Origin: Myxococcales bacterium
GTDB taxonomy: Bacteria; Myxococcota_A; Polyangia; Haliangiales; Haliangiaceae
Direction: 5' to 3'
Assembly (NCBI GenBank): GCA_016720595.1
Contig: JADKKI010000035.1
Coordinates: 1-64,000 of the forward strand
DNA: 64,000 bases
Position numbers and translations under genes: made by a program. This document shows, one piece after another, positions 31,819-40,866 of this stretch. Under the pieces are notes generated by a model. It saw only the letters and a list, made by a program, of their open reading frames with translations. It made no database searches and was not told the DNA's origin. How positions within the stretch are numbered: the stretch's first letter is position 1; each line of letters begins with the position of its first letter.

Positions 31819-33570
31819 TCACCAGCGCGGTGCGATCGCGAATGCGCCGTGGATGAGCCCGACGTGCGAGTACGCCTGCGGGAAGTTGCCCCACATGATG
31901 CCAGTCGTGGGATCCAGGTCCTCAGCGAGGAGACCCAGGGGCGAACGGACGTTGCGGACGCGCTCCATCACGATCCGTGCTTCCTCGATCTGACCCAGGC
32001 GAGCCAGCGCTTCGACGAGCCAGAACGTGCACAGCGCGAACGCGACCGAGGGCACCCCGAAGTCGTCGGTCGTACGGTAGCGTCGGAGCCAGCCTCCGTG
32101 TTCGAGGTCGGCCTGCACGGCCTTCACGGTCGCTTGCATCCGCGGGTCCTCGGGCGGCAGCAGGTGCAGGGTCACGGCCTGGAGCAGAGCGGCGTCGACC
32201 TCGGTGCCCCCGTAGCCCGCGGTCAGACAACCGCGCGCGGGATCGATCGCCTCGCGCAGAAGCTCGGTCGAGATCCGCGCGGCGGACGCGGCGAGCTCGT
32301 CGGCGTGGTGCGGGCGGTGCCGTCTCGCGATCATGCTGGCCCGGTCTGCGGCTGCCCAGCACATCAACGTGCTGAACGTCTGCGGGCGCCAGTTCGTGCG
32401 GTACTCCCAGATGCCGGCGTCGGGCTTGCCGGCGACGGCGATCGCCCGTCTCGCCAGGCGGTCGACGAGGTCCAGGACCGGTGGCGTGACCTGATCGCGG
32501 AACCGCGCGTCGAGGAACATGGGCGTCAGGGCTAGGACCATCTCGCCGAACACGTCGTGCTGCTGGTGGGTGGCCGCACCATTGCCGATCCGGACCGGAC
32601 GCTCACCACGGAACCCGGCCCAGTTCTCGAGGATCTGCTCGGCCGGGCACAGCTTGCCGTCGATCGCGTAGAGCGGCGCGAGATCCAGGTCCGGCGACGA
32701 GCTCGCCACGTTGAGCAGGTACTGGAGGAACTGCTCGCGCTCCTCGAACTGCCCGAGCAGGCGGAACGCGTCCAGCGTGTAGAACGAGTCCCGCAGCCAG
32801 CAATACCGATAGTCCCAGGTTCGCCCCGAGCCCGGGGCCTCTGGAATCGAGGTCGTCAGAGCCGCGACGATCGCGCCGGTGTCCTCGAAGCAGTGCAGCT
32901 TCAGCGCGAGCGCGGAGCGGATCACCTCTTCCTGGAAGATCGACGGGATGTCGCAGTGCTTGACCCACTGTTGCCAGTGACGCGTGGTCTCCCGTAGGAA
33001 CCGGTCGCAGAGCGGCGCAAGCGGCTCCTCGACCGGTGCCCCCCACGTCAGCACGAAGTGCTTGCGCTCGGTGAGCGCCCACGGATCGTCGTTCAGATAC
33101 GACAGGGGCGCATCGGTGGTGAGCCGGAGGTGGGCGTCGTAGCCCTTGTAGGCGATGTGGTGTGAGCCGATCTCGCGGTCCGGCCGGGTGCGGGACCACC
33201 CGAGGATCGGATCGCACGAGACCCGGATCCGCGGCGTCCCGGAGAGTGGCTCCACGATCCGGATCAACATCGTCGGCCGGAAGCTCCGCTCGTGCTGGAT
33301 GAAGCGCGGCGCGAAGTCGAGGATCCGGAACGCACCGTCTGGTCCCTCGAAGCGGGTCTCGAGGACGTTCGTGTTCGGGAGGTAGCGCTGGTTCCCTGGA
33401 TGGCGCTCGCTCGGCGCGATCGAGAACTGACCGCCGCCTGGATCGAGCAGCGCGCCGAACACCGGCGGCGAGTCGAACCGGGGCATGCACGACCACACGA
33501 TCGCGCCCTGGCAACTCACCAGCGCCGAGAGCTGGCAGTTCCCGATCAGACCGAGCTCGGCAAGCTCCAT
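31819..33570 (-). CDS. Glycoside hydrolase family 15 (trehalase/glucoamylase-like)
   Basis: A 583-aa cytoplasmic enzyme. The N-terminal beta-sandwich begins ELGLIGNCQLSALVSCQGAIVWSCMPRFDSPPVFG, typical of the bacterial GH15 trehalase-like group. The (alpha/alpha)6 barrel carries GRTWDYRYCWLRDSFYTLDAF and the closing YSHVGLIHGAF. Catalytic Glu residues cannot be assigned with confidence by eye. The gene is divergent, 58 bases from the OtsA fusion, so synthesis and breakdown of trehalose (or a related alpha-glucoside) are placed back to back and may share control. Confidence 0.9.
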   Translation of the reverse strand: MELAELGLIGNCQLSALVSCQGAIVWSCMPRFDSPPVFGALLDPGGGQFSIAPSERHPGNQRYLPNTNVLETRFEGPDGAFRILDFAPRFIQHERSFRPTMLIRIVEPLSGTPRIRVSCDPILGWSRTRPDREIGSHHIAYKGYDAHLRLTTDAPLSYLNDDPWALTERKHFVLTWGAPVEEPLAPLCDRFLRETTRHWQQWVKHCDIPSIFQEEVIRSALALKLHCFEDTGAIVAALTTSIPEAPGSGRTWDYRYCWLRDSFYTLDAFRLLGQFEEREQFLQYLLNVASSSPDLDLAPLYAIDGKLCPAEQILENWAGFRGERPVRIGNGAATHQQHDVFGEMVLALTPMFLDARFRDQVTPPVLDLVDRLARRAIAVAGKPDAGIWEYRTNWRPQTFSTLMCWAAADRASMIARRHRPHHADELAASAARISTELLREAIDPARGCLTAGYGGTEVDAALLQAVTLHLLPPEDPRMQATVKAVQADLEHGGWLRRYRTTDDFGVPSVAFALCTFWLVEALARLGQIEEARIVMERVRNVRSPLGLLAEDLDPTTGIMWGNFPQAYSHVGLIHGAFAIAPRW

Positions 33571-33628
33571 CCATCACGAGTACCATGCGATGGTTGGAGG
33601 TCCAATCAAAACGTGTTACTAACGCACG

Positions 33629-35848
33629 ATGCGACGGGTGGCGAGGTTCCTCATTCCGCTGATCGGCGGGCTCGCGCTGCTCGCGATCGTCGGCTACGTC
33701 CTGCTGACAAGGACGACCTCGCGGTGGTTCGAGAAGGACCTCGAGCTCCGCGGTCGCCTCGCGGTGGAGTCGGCACGGACGAGCCTGGCGACGCACTGGG
33801 CCGATCGCGCGCAGCTCCCGGAGATCCTCGCGGACATCACGCGGGACGAGCGGATCATGGCGGCGGCGGCATGCGGCACCGATGGCACGCTCGTCGCCGC
33901 CACCGACGCGTACCCGGAACAGTTCACGTGCGCGTCCTTGCAGCGGCGGATGGCCGACGAGGCCGGGAGCGACGGAACCGCGTGGTCGATGACCAGCGAG
34001 CTCGCGTCAGGCGCGGTGCGGGTGAGCGCGACCCGGCTCGTCCGCGAGCAACGCGCGATCGGTACGGTCGTGCTCGTCCACGACCTCAGCTACCTCGAGC
34101 GGCGCGAAGCTACGACCCGCAACTTCCTGCTCGTCGCGTTCTTCATCCTCGCGCTGGGGGCCGCGATCGTCACCCTGCTCGCGGCGCGGTTCGCCTGGCG
34201 CGGATGGACCACCGAGCTCCGGCAGGCGCTCGCCGGGAACCCGACCCGCGACTTCCGGCCGCTCGTCCGCGACGTCCGCACCCTGGTCGAGCGCCTGGCG
34301 GGCGAGCGCGAGGAGGGCGTGCGCGCGGGTCCATGGGGGCCCGAGCGCCTGCGCAACGCGCTGAACGAGCACCTGCAAGGCGAGCGCGTGGTGATCCTCG
34401 CGAACCGCGAGCCGTACATCCACGAGAAGACGCCCGATGGGATCCGCGTGGTGCATCCGGCGAGTGGCCTGGTGACGGCGCTCGAGCCGGTGATGCGCGC
34501 GTGCTCGGGAGTCTGGGTCGCGCACGGCAGCGGCACGGCCGATCGCGAGACCGTCGACGCGCACGACACCGTGCGCGTTCCGCCGGGCGAGGAGTCGTAC
34601 GCGGTCCGTCGCGTCTGGCTGTCCGAGGCCGAGGAGAGTGGCTACTACTACGGGTTCTCGAACGAGGGGCTGTGGCCGCTGTGCCACGTGGCGCACACGC
34701 GACCGGTGTTCCGCGCCGAGGACTGGGCTCACTACGTCCGGGTCAACCAGCGGTTCGCCGACGCGGTCTGCGAGGAGGTCGACTCCGACGATCCGGTGGT
34801 CCTGGTCCAGGACTACCACTTCGCGCTCGCGCCCAAGATGATCCGAGAGAAGCTGCCGAAGGCGACGATCCTGACCTTCTGGCACATCCCGTGGCCGAAC
34901 TCCGAGCGGTTCGGGATCTGTCCGTGGCGCGAGGAGCTCCTGGCCGGGCTGCTCGGCTCGAGCATCGTCGGCTTCCACACCCAGCAGCACTGCAACAACT
35001 TCGTCGACTCCGTCGACGCGTTCATGGAGAGCCGCATCGATCGCGAGACCACGGCGATCGTGCAGGGCGACCGCCGGACGCTCGTTCGGCCCTACCCGAT
35101 CTCGATCGAGTGGCCCGTTCACTGGGTGGCCGAGGCCCCGTCGATCGAGGACTGCCGCGCGAGCGTGCGCCGCGAGCTCGGCCTGCAACCGGACGCCTTG
35201 CTGGGGGTCGGGATCGATCGCCTCGACTACACCAAGGGGATCGAGGAGCGGCTGTCGGCCGTCGACCAGCTGCTCGAGAGGTACCCGGAGTTTCGCGGCC
35301 GGTTCACGTTCGCGCAGCTCGCTGCGCCGAGTCGAACCAAGATCCCGCACTACCGCGATCTCAACGAGCGCATCGAGGCGCTCGCGGAGCGGATCAACCA
35401 GAAGTGGGCGAAGGGCTCGTACAAGCCGATCGCGCTGCTGCGGACGCACCACGAGCCAGCGACGGTGTTTCGCTACTACCGCGCCGCCGAGCTCTGCTAC
35501 GTCAGCAGCCTCCACGACGGGATGAACCTCGTCGCCAAGGAGTTCGTGGCCGCACATGATGACGAGCAGGGCGTGCTCGTGCTGTCGCAGTTCACCGGCG
35601 CGGCCCGCGACCTGACCGAAGCGCTGATCGTCAATCCGTACGACTTCCAGCAGGCGAGTGATGCGCTCGCCGCCGCGCTGCGGATGCCGGCGGACGAGCA
35701 GCGCATCCGGATGAGGTCGATGCGCCGGCTGATCGCCGAGTTCAACGTCTACCGGTGGGCGGGGCGGATGGTGGTGGACGCCGCAGGGCTCCGGCGCAAG
35801 GAGCGCTTGTTCGGCGGGCTGCGGGCGTCGAGGGCGTCGTTCCGGTGA
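33629..35848 (+). CDS. otsA: Membrane-sensor/trehalose-6-phosphate synthase fusion
   Basis: A 739-aa protein. Residues 5-27 and about 167-190 are membrane helices that flank an extracytoplasmic domain of about 135 residues, an arrangement usual for sensor kinases. From about residue 240 it is a complete GT20 synthase: VVILANREPYIHEK, VLVQDYHFALAPKMIRE, FWHIPWPNSERFG, SSIVGFHTQQHCNNF, VGIDRLDYTKGIEERL and SSLHDGMNLVAKEF. It makes trehalose-6-phosphate from UDP-glucose and glucose-6-phosphate. Usual OtsA is about 470 aa and soluble; here synthesis seems tied to an external signal. Its stop overlaps the otsB start. Confidence 0.92.
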   Translation: MRRVARFLIPLIGGLALLAIVGYVLLTRTTSRWFEKDLELRGRLAVESARTSLATHWADRAQLPEILADITRDERIMAAAACGTDGTLVAATDAYPEQFTCASLQRRMADEAGSDGTAWSMTSELASGAVRVSATRLVREQRAIGTVVLVHDLSYLERREATTRNFLLVAFFILALGAAIVTLLAARFAWRGWTTELRQALAGNPTRDFRPLVRDVRTLVERLAGEREEGVRAGPWGPERLRNALNEHLQGERVVILANREPYIHEKTPDGIRVVHPASGLVTALEPVMRACSGVWVAHGSGTADRETVDAHDTVRVPPGEESYAVRRVWLSEAEESGYYYGFSNEGLWPLCHVAHTRPVFRAEDWAHYVRVNQRFADAVCEEVDSDDPVVLVQDYHFALAPKMIREKLPKATILTFWHIPWPNSERFGICPWREELLAGLLGSSIVGFHTQQHCNNFVDSVDAFMESRIDRETTAIVQGDRRTLVRPYPISIEWPVHWVAEAPSIEDCRASVRRELGLQPDALLGVGIDRLDYTKGIEERLSAVDQLLERYPEFRGRFTFAQLAAPSRTKIPHYRDLNERIEALAERINQKWAKGSYKPIALLRTHHEPATVFRYYRAAELCYVSSLHDGMNLVAKEFVAAHDDEQGVLVLSQFTGAARDLTEALIVNPYDFQQASDALAAALRMPADEQRIRMRSMRRLIAEFNVYRWAGRMVVDAAGLRRKERLFGGLRASRASFR

Positions 35849-36672
35849 AGCACATCCTGTCGCCGGCCAACGTGGGCGTGCTGGCGCAGCTCGCGTGGTC
35901 CCGGGTGCTGCTCGCGTTCGACTTCGACGGCACGCTGGCCCCGATCGTGGCGGACCGCGAGCAGGCGGCGATGCGAGCGAAGACCCGCGCACTCCTGGTG
36001 GCGGTGTGCGAGCTCTACCCGTGCGCGGTGATCTCCGGGCGAGGCCAGCGGGACGTGGCCGCGAAGCTCCGCGGCATCGGGGTACGGCATGTCGTCGGCA
36101 ACCATGGCATCGAGCCCGGGCCGAACATGGCGGGCTTCGAGCGCGTCATCGATGTCGTGCGCCCCGTGCTCGCGCGGGCCCTCACCGACCTGCAGGGCGT
36201 CGAGATCGAGGACAAGCGCTACTCGCTCACCGTCCACTACCGGCGCGCCCGCCGCAAGCGCGAGGCCCGGGCCGCGATCGCTGGCGCGGTCGCCGCCCTG
36301 CCACTTCCGATGCGGGTGGTCTCGGGGAAGCTCGTCGCGAACGTCGTCCCGGTCGACGCGCGGAACAAGGGCGACATCCTGCTCGAGCTACGTGACGCCG
36401 AGCCCGCCGACGTCGCGCTCTACGTCGGCGACGATGTCACGGACGAGGACGTGTTCACGATCGACCAGCCGGGGAGGCTGCTGTCGCTGCGAGTCGGCAA
36501 GGCCACGAGGTCGGCCGCGCGGTTCTATCTCCGTGATCAGCGCGAGATCGATCGCCTGCTCGCTTGCCTGGTGAAGCTGCGAAAGGACAAGAAGGCGTGC
36601 CGAAGCGTAACGACGAACCCCGCTACCCGCTGGGTCCCGCGCTCGATTTTCTCGAGCGCACCTGGCGCGTGA
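35845..36672 (+). CDS. otsB: Trehalose-6-phosphate phosphatase OtsB
   Basis: A 275-aa HAD phosphatase. I chose the GTG at 35845, overlapping the otsA stop (GTGA); a longer upstream start lies inside otsA. Motif I is LLAFDFDGTLAPI, motif II is CAVISGRGQRD, GNHGIEPGPN is a family landmark, and motif IV is LYVGDDVTDEDVF. It removes phosphate to give free trehalose. The last 25 residues (after LRKDKKA) look non-homologous and overlap the MarR gene by 76 bases, so the true end may be altered. Confidence 0.93.
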   Translation: MKHILSPANVGVLAQLAWSRVLLAFDFDGTLAPIVADREQAAMRAKTRALLVAVCELYPCAVISGRGQRDVAAKLRGIGVRHVVGNHGIEPGPNMAGFERVIDVVRPVLARALTDLQGVEIEDKRYSLTVHYRRARRKREARAAIAGAVAALPLPMRVVSGKLVANVVPVDARNKGDILLELRDAEPADVALYVGDDVTDEDVFTIDQPGRLLSLRVGKATRSAARFYLRDQREIDRLLACLVKLRKDKKACRSVTTNPATRWVPRSIFSSAPGA

Positions 36673-37070
36673 ACCACGCGATGCAGCGGGTCTCGAATCG
36701 GATGGCGCGCGACCTCGGTCTCACCGGACCGCAGCGCCTGGTCGTTCGCTGCATCGGCAAGTATCCGGGGATCCCAGCGAGCCAGCTCGCCTCGATCCTT
36801 CACCTCGATCGGGGAACCATCTCGTCGGCGCTGAACAGGCTCGAGGAGCGGGGGCTTGTCGAGCGACGCGCGGACTCCATTGACGGACGCCGGGTCACCC
36901 TCGGCCTCACGGAGGACGGCCGTGCGGTCGATCGTCCGACGGAGCACACGATCGAGGCCACGGTCGAGCACCTGCTGGGAACGACCAGCAAGGACGACCT
37001 CGCCGTGACAGTGCGCGTGCTCGGTGCGCTGGCCGACGCGCTCGAGCAGGAAGCCGATCGGGAAGCCTGA
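36597..37070 (+). CDS. MarR family transcriptional regulator
   Basis: A 157-aa winged-helix regulator. I chose the GTG at 36597 (MPKRNDEPRY); an in-frame start 33 bases upstream is possible. The winged helix reads GLTGPQRLVVRCIGKYPGIPASQLASILHLDRGTISSALNRLEERGLVERR, the classic MarR core (given here as a range, residues about 40-95), followed by the wing DGRRVTLGLTEDG. MarR proteins are dimeric repressors that often answer to phenolics or oxidants. It overlaps otsB and precedes the ClC gene by seven bases, so it may control this run. Confidence 0.9.
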   Translation: MPKRNDEPRYPLGPALDFLERTWRVNHAMQRVSNRMARDLGLTGPQRLVVRCIGKYPGIPASQLASILHLDRGTISSALNRLEERGLVERRADSIDGRRVTLGLTEDGRAVDRPTEHTIEATVEHLLGTTSKDDLAVTVRVLGALADALEQEADREA

Positions 37071-37077
37071 GGGCGAC

Positions 37078-39039
37078 ATGGAATCCCCTACGAAGCCGCC
37101 CGTGACAGAGGCCGAACCTTCGAGCCCCGAACCGGAGGCTGCCGGCCCCGAACCGGAGTCTTCGACACCCGAACGCGAAGCTGTCACGGCTCGGACTCCG
37201 CTCACGCCGAGGGGATTGGCGGTCGTCGTCAACCGGAGTTACCAGCTGTGGTTGCTCACCAAGGCGCGGTTCAGCCCGACCGAGCGCCAGCGGTTGTTCG
37301 GGCTCACGATCGCGATCGGTGGTGTGTGCGGACTGGTCGCCGTCGCGTTCCACCAGAGCATCCGCTGGGTCGAGGGGCAGACGATCGAGCGCGCATTCGC
37401 GGCGCCCGGTGACACGTGGATCGGCTGGGTGATCCTCGTGCCGTCCCTCGGAGCGCTGGCCTCCGGTGCGATGCTCTACTACGTCCCGGGTGCCCGCGGC
37501 AGCGGTGTGCCCCAGGTCAAGGTCGCCTATGCGAGCAAGGCGATGAAGCTCCGCCTGCGCGACTCGGTCGGCAAGTTCTTCATCGGCGTCCTGCAGATCG
37601 GCACCGGATCGTCGCTCGGACGCGAGGGGCCGACCGTCCAGATCTGTGCCGGTGTGGCGAAGGGCATGGGCAAGCTCGTTGGAGTCTCGGCGCAGAATCT
37701 CAAGCTGCTGCTTCCGGTCGGTGCGGCGGCGGGGATCGCCGCCGCCTTCAACGCCCCGATCGCCGCGGTCACGTTCACGATCGAGGAGATCGTCGGCAAG
37801 CTCGATCAGACCCTGCTGTCAGGCGTGATCGTCGCCGCCGCTCTCGCGGCCGTCGTCGAGCGCAGCGTGCTTGGAGAGAACCCCGTGTTCTCGATCCCTC
37901 AGGGGTACGGGCTCGACCACGCCTCCTCCCTGCTGGTGTATGCCGCGCTCGGCGTCGCCGCTGCGCTGGTCTCCGTGGCATTCACCGAGTCGCTGCTACG
38001 GCTGCGGCTGCGGTTCAGTCAGTTCAAGAAGCTGCCGGTCTGGGCGCGGCCGGCGATCGGCGGGGTCGTGACCGGGCTCCTTGGCGTCGGTGTGATGCTC
38101 GCCGTCCACGTGGGCGGCATCACGGGTGGTGGCTATGAGGGCCTCGCGGGTGCGCTCTCGGGCAAGTTCACCGTTCAGGTGCTCCTCGTCCTCGGCGCTG
38201 CCAAGCTCGTCGCCACGGTGTTCTCGTATTCGAGCGGTGGCGCCGGCGGCATCTTCGCGCCTTCGCTGTTCCTCGGCGCGATGCTCGGCGGTGCCTTCGG
38301 TGCGCTCGACGTGGAGGTGTTCGGGCACGGCCACGCAGAGGTCGGCTCCTTCGCGCTGGTCGGGATGGGCGCGGTGTTCGCGGGGACCATCCGCGCACCG
38401 ATCACCTCGGTCTTGATCATCATCGAGATGACGGCCGGGTACGGCCTGACGTTGCCACTGATGATCTCGAACATGGTGGCCTACGGGCTCGCGCGACACC
38501 TGCGACCAACGCCGATCTACGAGGCGCTGCTCGAGCAGGACGGCATCCAGCTTCATGCGAAGGCGCAGGCAGTCGACGCGCTCGATGGCCTGTCGATCGA
38601 GCGCGTCAAGCTCGACGCGGGGCCGCACGCCACGTTCGCGCCCCAGGACAGCTCCGCGCGGCTGCTCGAGGTCGTCGAGGGGGCGGGCCGGCAGGAGGTG
38701 TACCCGGTGCTCGATGCCGAGCAGCGGTTGATCGGCATCGTCACCCTCGATGACGTGGCAGCGCTCGCAGGAGAGCCCGAGCTCGGAGGGCTCGTGTGCG
38801 CCGCCGACATCATGCGCCCGCCGGTCGCGTTGCGCCCAAACGATCTGGTGAGCCGGGCACTCGACATGATGACGTCAATGGGCGTGCGCGAGATCCCCGT
38901 GATCGACGAGGAGCGCCGGGTGATCGGTCTCGTCGACGAGGCCTCGATCGCCCGCGAGTTCATGCGCGCCCGTGCCGCCGAGCGCGCGGACGCGGCGGCC
39001 TCCGGCATCCGGGCCGCCGGCCCTGGCGAGCCGGGGTAG
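37078..39039 (+). CDS. ClC-type chloride channel/transporter with CBS domains
   Basis: A 653-aa membrane protein. I chose the ATG at 37078, after GAGGGCGAC. The first 50 residues are a Pro/Glu/Ser-rich cytoplasmic tail. The ClC core follows with YYVPGARGSGVPQVKVAY (GSGIP region), SSLGREGPTVQICAG (gating Glu in GREGP) and GGAGGIFAPSLFLGAMLGG (GxFxP). Residues about 530-640 form two CBS domains (EVYPVLDAEQRLIGIVTLDD and REIPVIDEERRVIGLVDE), which bind adenine nucleotides and regulate transport. Confidence 0.92.
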   Translation: MESPTKPPVTEAEPSSPEPEAAGPEPESSTPEREAVTARTPLTPRGLAVVVNRSYQLWLLTKARFSPTERQRLFGLTIAIGGVCGLVAVAFHQSIRWVEGQTIERAFAAPGDTWIGWVILVPSLGALASGAMLYYVPGARGSGVPQVKVAYASKAMKLRLRDSVGKFFIGVLQIGTGSSLGREGPTVQICAGVAKGMGKLVGVSAQNLKLLLPVGAAAGIAAAFNAPIAAVTFTIEEIVGKLDQTLLSGVIVAAALAAVVERSVLGENPVFSIPQGYGLDHASSLLVYAALGVAAALVSVAFTESLLRLRLRFSQFKKLPVWARPAIGGVVTGLLGVGVMLAVHVGGITGGGYEGLAGALSGKFTVQVLLVLGAAKLVATVFSYSSGGAGGIFAPSLFLGAMLGGAFGALDVEVFGHGHAEVGSFALVGMGAVFAGTIRAPITSVLIIIEMTAGYGLTLPLMISNMVAYGLARHLRPTPIYEALLEQDGIQLHAKAQAVDALDGLSIERVKLDAGPHATFAPQDSSARLLEVVEGAGRQEVYPVLDAEQRLIGIVTLDDVAALAGEPELGGLVCAADIMRPPVALRPNDLVSRALDMMTSMGVREIPVIDEERRVIGLVDEASIAREFMRARAAERADAAASGIRAAGPGEPG

Positions 39040-39050
39040 GGCGCGACGCG

Positions 39051-40415
39051 ATGGACCCGAGCTCGGACCGAGAACGCGCCCGCGCGATCGTGCTTCGGCA
39101 CGGTCGCGAGACCGTCGTGTTCCAGGGACTGGGAGATGAGTTCCATTACTGGTTCGATGCAGAGCTCGACGCGTGCGTCGCGTACGTCAAGACCCAGGGC
39201 GCATGGGTCGCCGCCGGCGGGCCGACCTGCGGCGTCGAACATCGTTCGGTGGTCGCCGAACGCTTCGCGACAGCGGCGCGCGCGGCAGGCCGAAGTGCTT
39301 ACTTCTTCTGCGTCGACCATCCGAACGAGCTGGGGCCCCAGTTCTCCGCATTGGCGCTTGGCGAGCACGCCGAGTTCGATCCGGCGAGCTGGCCGCGCAC
39401 CCTCGCGAGCCACCGCCGCCTGCGTGAACAGTTGCGCCGCTCGCGAGCGAAGGGCGTCCGCGTCAGGCGCGTGGATGCGCGCGAGCTCGTCGAAGGCACC
39501 GCGCTCCGCGCGGCCTTGGATGCATTGACCATCGCTTGGCTCGGGGCACTTCATCTCCAACCCATGCACTTCTTGGTCTCGGTGGCGCCGTACGGCCTCG
39601 CGCCCGATCGCAGGTACTACATCGCCGAGCATGCTGGTCGCGTCGTTGCATTCACCTGCCTCGCGCCGATTCCCGCGCGTCGAGGCTGGCTCGTAGAGCA
39701 CACGATCCGGATTCCCGGGCCGCGGGGTGCGCCCAATGGCACGACGGAGCTGCTCCTGGATGCCGTGATCCGTGACGGGGAGGACGGCTCGGTCGTCTCG
39801 ATGGGCCTCGCCCCGCTCTCGGGACGCGTTGCATGGCCGCTTCGTGCGGCTCGTGCGCTGACGAGCCCACTCTACGATTTTCGTTCGCTGCGCTCATTCA
39901 AGCAACGCCTGCACCCTGATCGATGGCAGCCGTCGTGGCTGGTTCATCCGCGAAGGCGAGCAGCTCGCGCGTTGATTGCTTCGCTCCGCGCGTTTGCGGC
40001 CGGGTCCGTCATCGGCTTTGCGATCCGCTCTCTGTTCAAGCATCCGAGCGGCTTGCCGTGGCTGCTCGCCGTGCCGCTTATCCCGTGGACGATCTTGCTG
40101 GCCGCACTGATGGCAAGTGACGCCACACTGCTCGGGTTCTCGCGTCCCGCGCTCGCGATGTGGGTCGCCTGGGACGCATCGCTAGCGTGGATGTTGTTCC
40201 GGACCGCACGCCACCCTCGGCGCGACCGGCTGTTCGCGCTTGCCGGTGCCGCGGCGATCGACGCGAGTCTGTCGTTCGCGCATCTCGGGCGTGTAGGGCT
40301 TGGCGCGTCGGCGTGCGCCTCGATGCTGCGGCTGGTGGCAGCGATCGCTCCTTTGGTCGGACTGGTCGCCCTTGCATGGACGGCAACTCGCATGCCTCGA
40401 ACCCCGGACGGCTAG
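39051..40415 (+). CDS. DUF2156/MprF-like transferase domain fused to a membrane domain
   Basis: A 454-aa protein. The first 300 residues form a tandem GNAT-like DUF2156 domain as in the C-terminal half of MprF (phosphatidylglycerol lysyltransferase): LGDEFHYWFDAELDACVAYV, FFCVDHPNELGPQFSALALG, LHLQPMHFLVSVAPYGLAPD, and SMGLAPLSGR. MprF transfers aminoacyl groups from tRNA to lipids and normally has its membrane part at the N-terminus; here four or so helices follow at the C-terminus (from about residue 320). The substrate is unknown. It follows the ClC gene by 11 bases. Confidence 0.85.
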   Translation: MDPSSDRERARAIVLRHGRETVVFQGLGDEFHYWFDAELDACVAYVKTQGAWVAAGGPTCGVEHRSVVAERFATAARAAGRSAYFFCVDHPNELGPQFSALALGEHAEFDPASWPRTLASHRRLREQLRRSRAKGVRVRRVDARELVEGTALRAALDALTIAWLGALHLQPMHFLVSVAPYGLAPDRRYYIAEHAGRVVAFTCLAPIPARRGWLVEHTIRIPGPRGAPNGTTELLLDAVIRDGEDGSVVSMGLAPLSGRVAWPLRAARALTSPLYDFRSLRSFKQRLHPDRWQPSWLVHPRRRAARALIASLRAFAAGSVIGFAIRSLFKHPSGLPWLLAVPLIPWTILLAALMASDATLLGFSRPALAMWVAWDASLAWMLFRTARHPRRDRLFALAGAAAIDASLSFAHLGRVGLGASACASMLRLVAAIAPLVGLVALAWTATRMPRTPDG

Positions 40416-40425
40416 CGACCGTCAG

Positions 40426-40866
40426 TCAGCCATCGACGACCTGGATGCATCGGTCCACGAGGGGATGCTCGCAGACACGAAGCATCGAATCGCACATCGA
40501 CGCGAAGTACTCTGCGAGATCGGTGGCGTTGCCGGCAGGGGCGACATGCTCCAGCTCGTGTGCGGTGAGAGGGCGCGTCGCGGCGAGCTTGGCACCCATG
40601 TAGAGGACCGCCGCCGTGTCCGGCGCGATCGATAGGGTCGTGACCGGGAGCCCCTTCAACTGTGATTGAAGCAATACGACCTCTACACCAAGCTCGGCGG
40701 CCGGGATCCGCACGATGCCGGAGACCAACGCCGTTCCGATCGTGTTGAACCAGCGAAACCGCTCGTGCGGGTCTGGGGACCAGGTGCCGGCGGTGTCACG
40801 AAGCAGCGCCCAGCGTCGCCAACGAAACTCGTAGGATGCTCCCCGGCCGATCAGGGCGATACTCAC
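40426..40866 (-). CDS. Hypothetical protein coupled to a universal stress protein
   Basis: A 146-aa soluble protein, MSIALIGRGASYEFRWRRWA. It appears alpha/beta with two Cys near the C-terminus (CDSMLRVCEHPLVDRC has three within 16 residues). I do not recognise a family. Its ATG overlaps the stop of the universal stress protein gene by four bases, so it is the second gene of that pair. It converges on the MprF-like gene. Confidence 0.6.
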   Translation of the reverse strand: MSIALIGRGASYEFRWRRWALLRDTAGTWSPDPHERFRWFNTIGTALVSGIVRIPAAELGVEVVLLQSQLKGLPVTTLSIAPDTAAVLYMGAKLAATRPLTAHELEHVAPAGNATDLAEYFASMCDSMLRVCEHPLVDRCIQVVDG

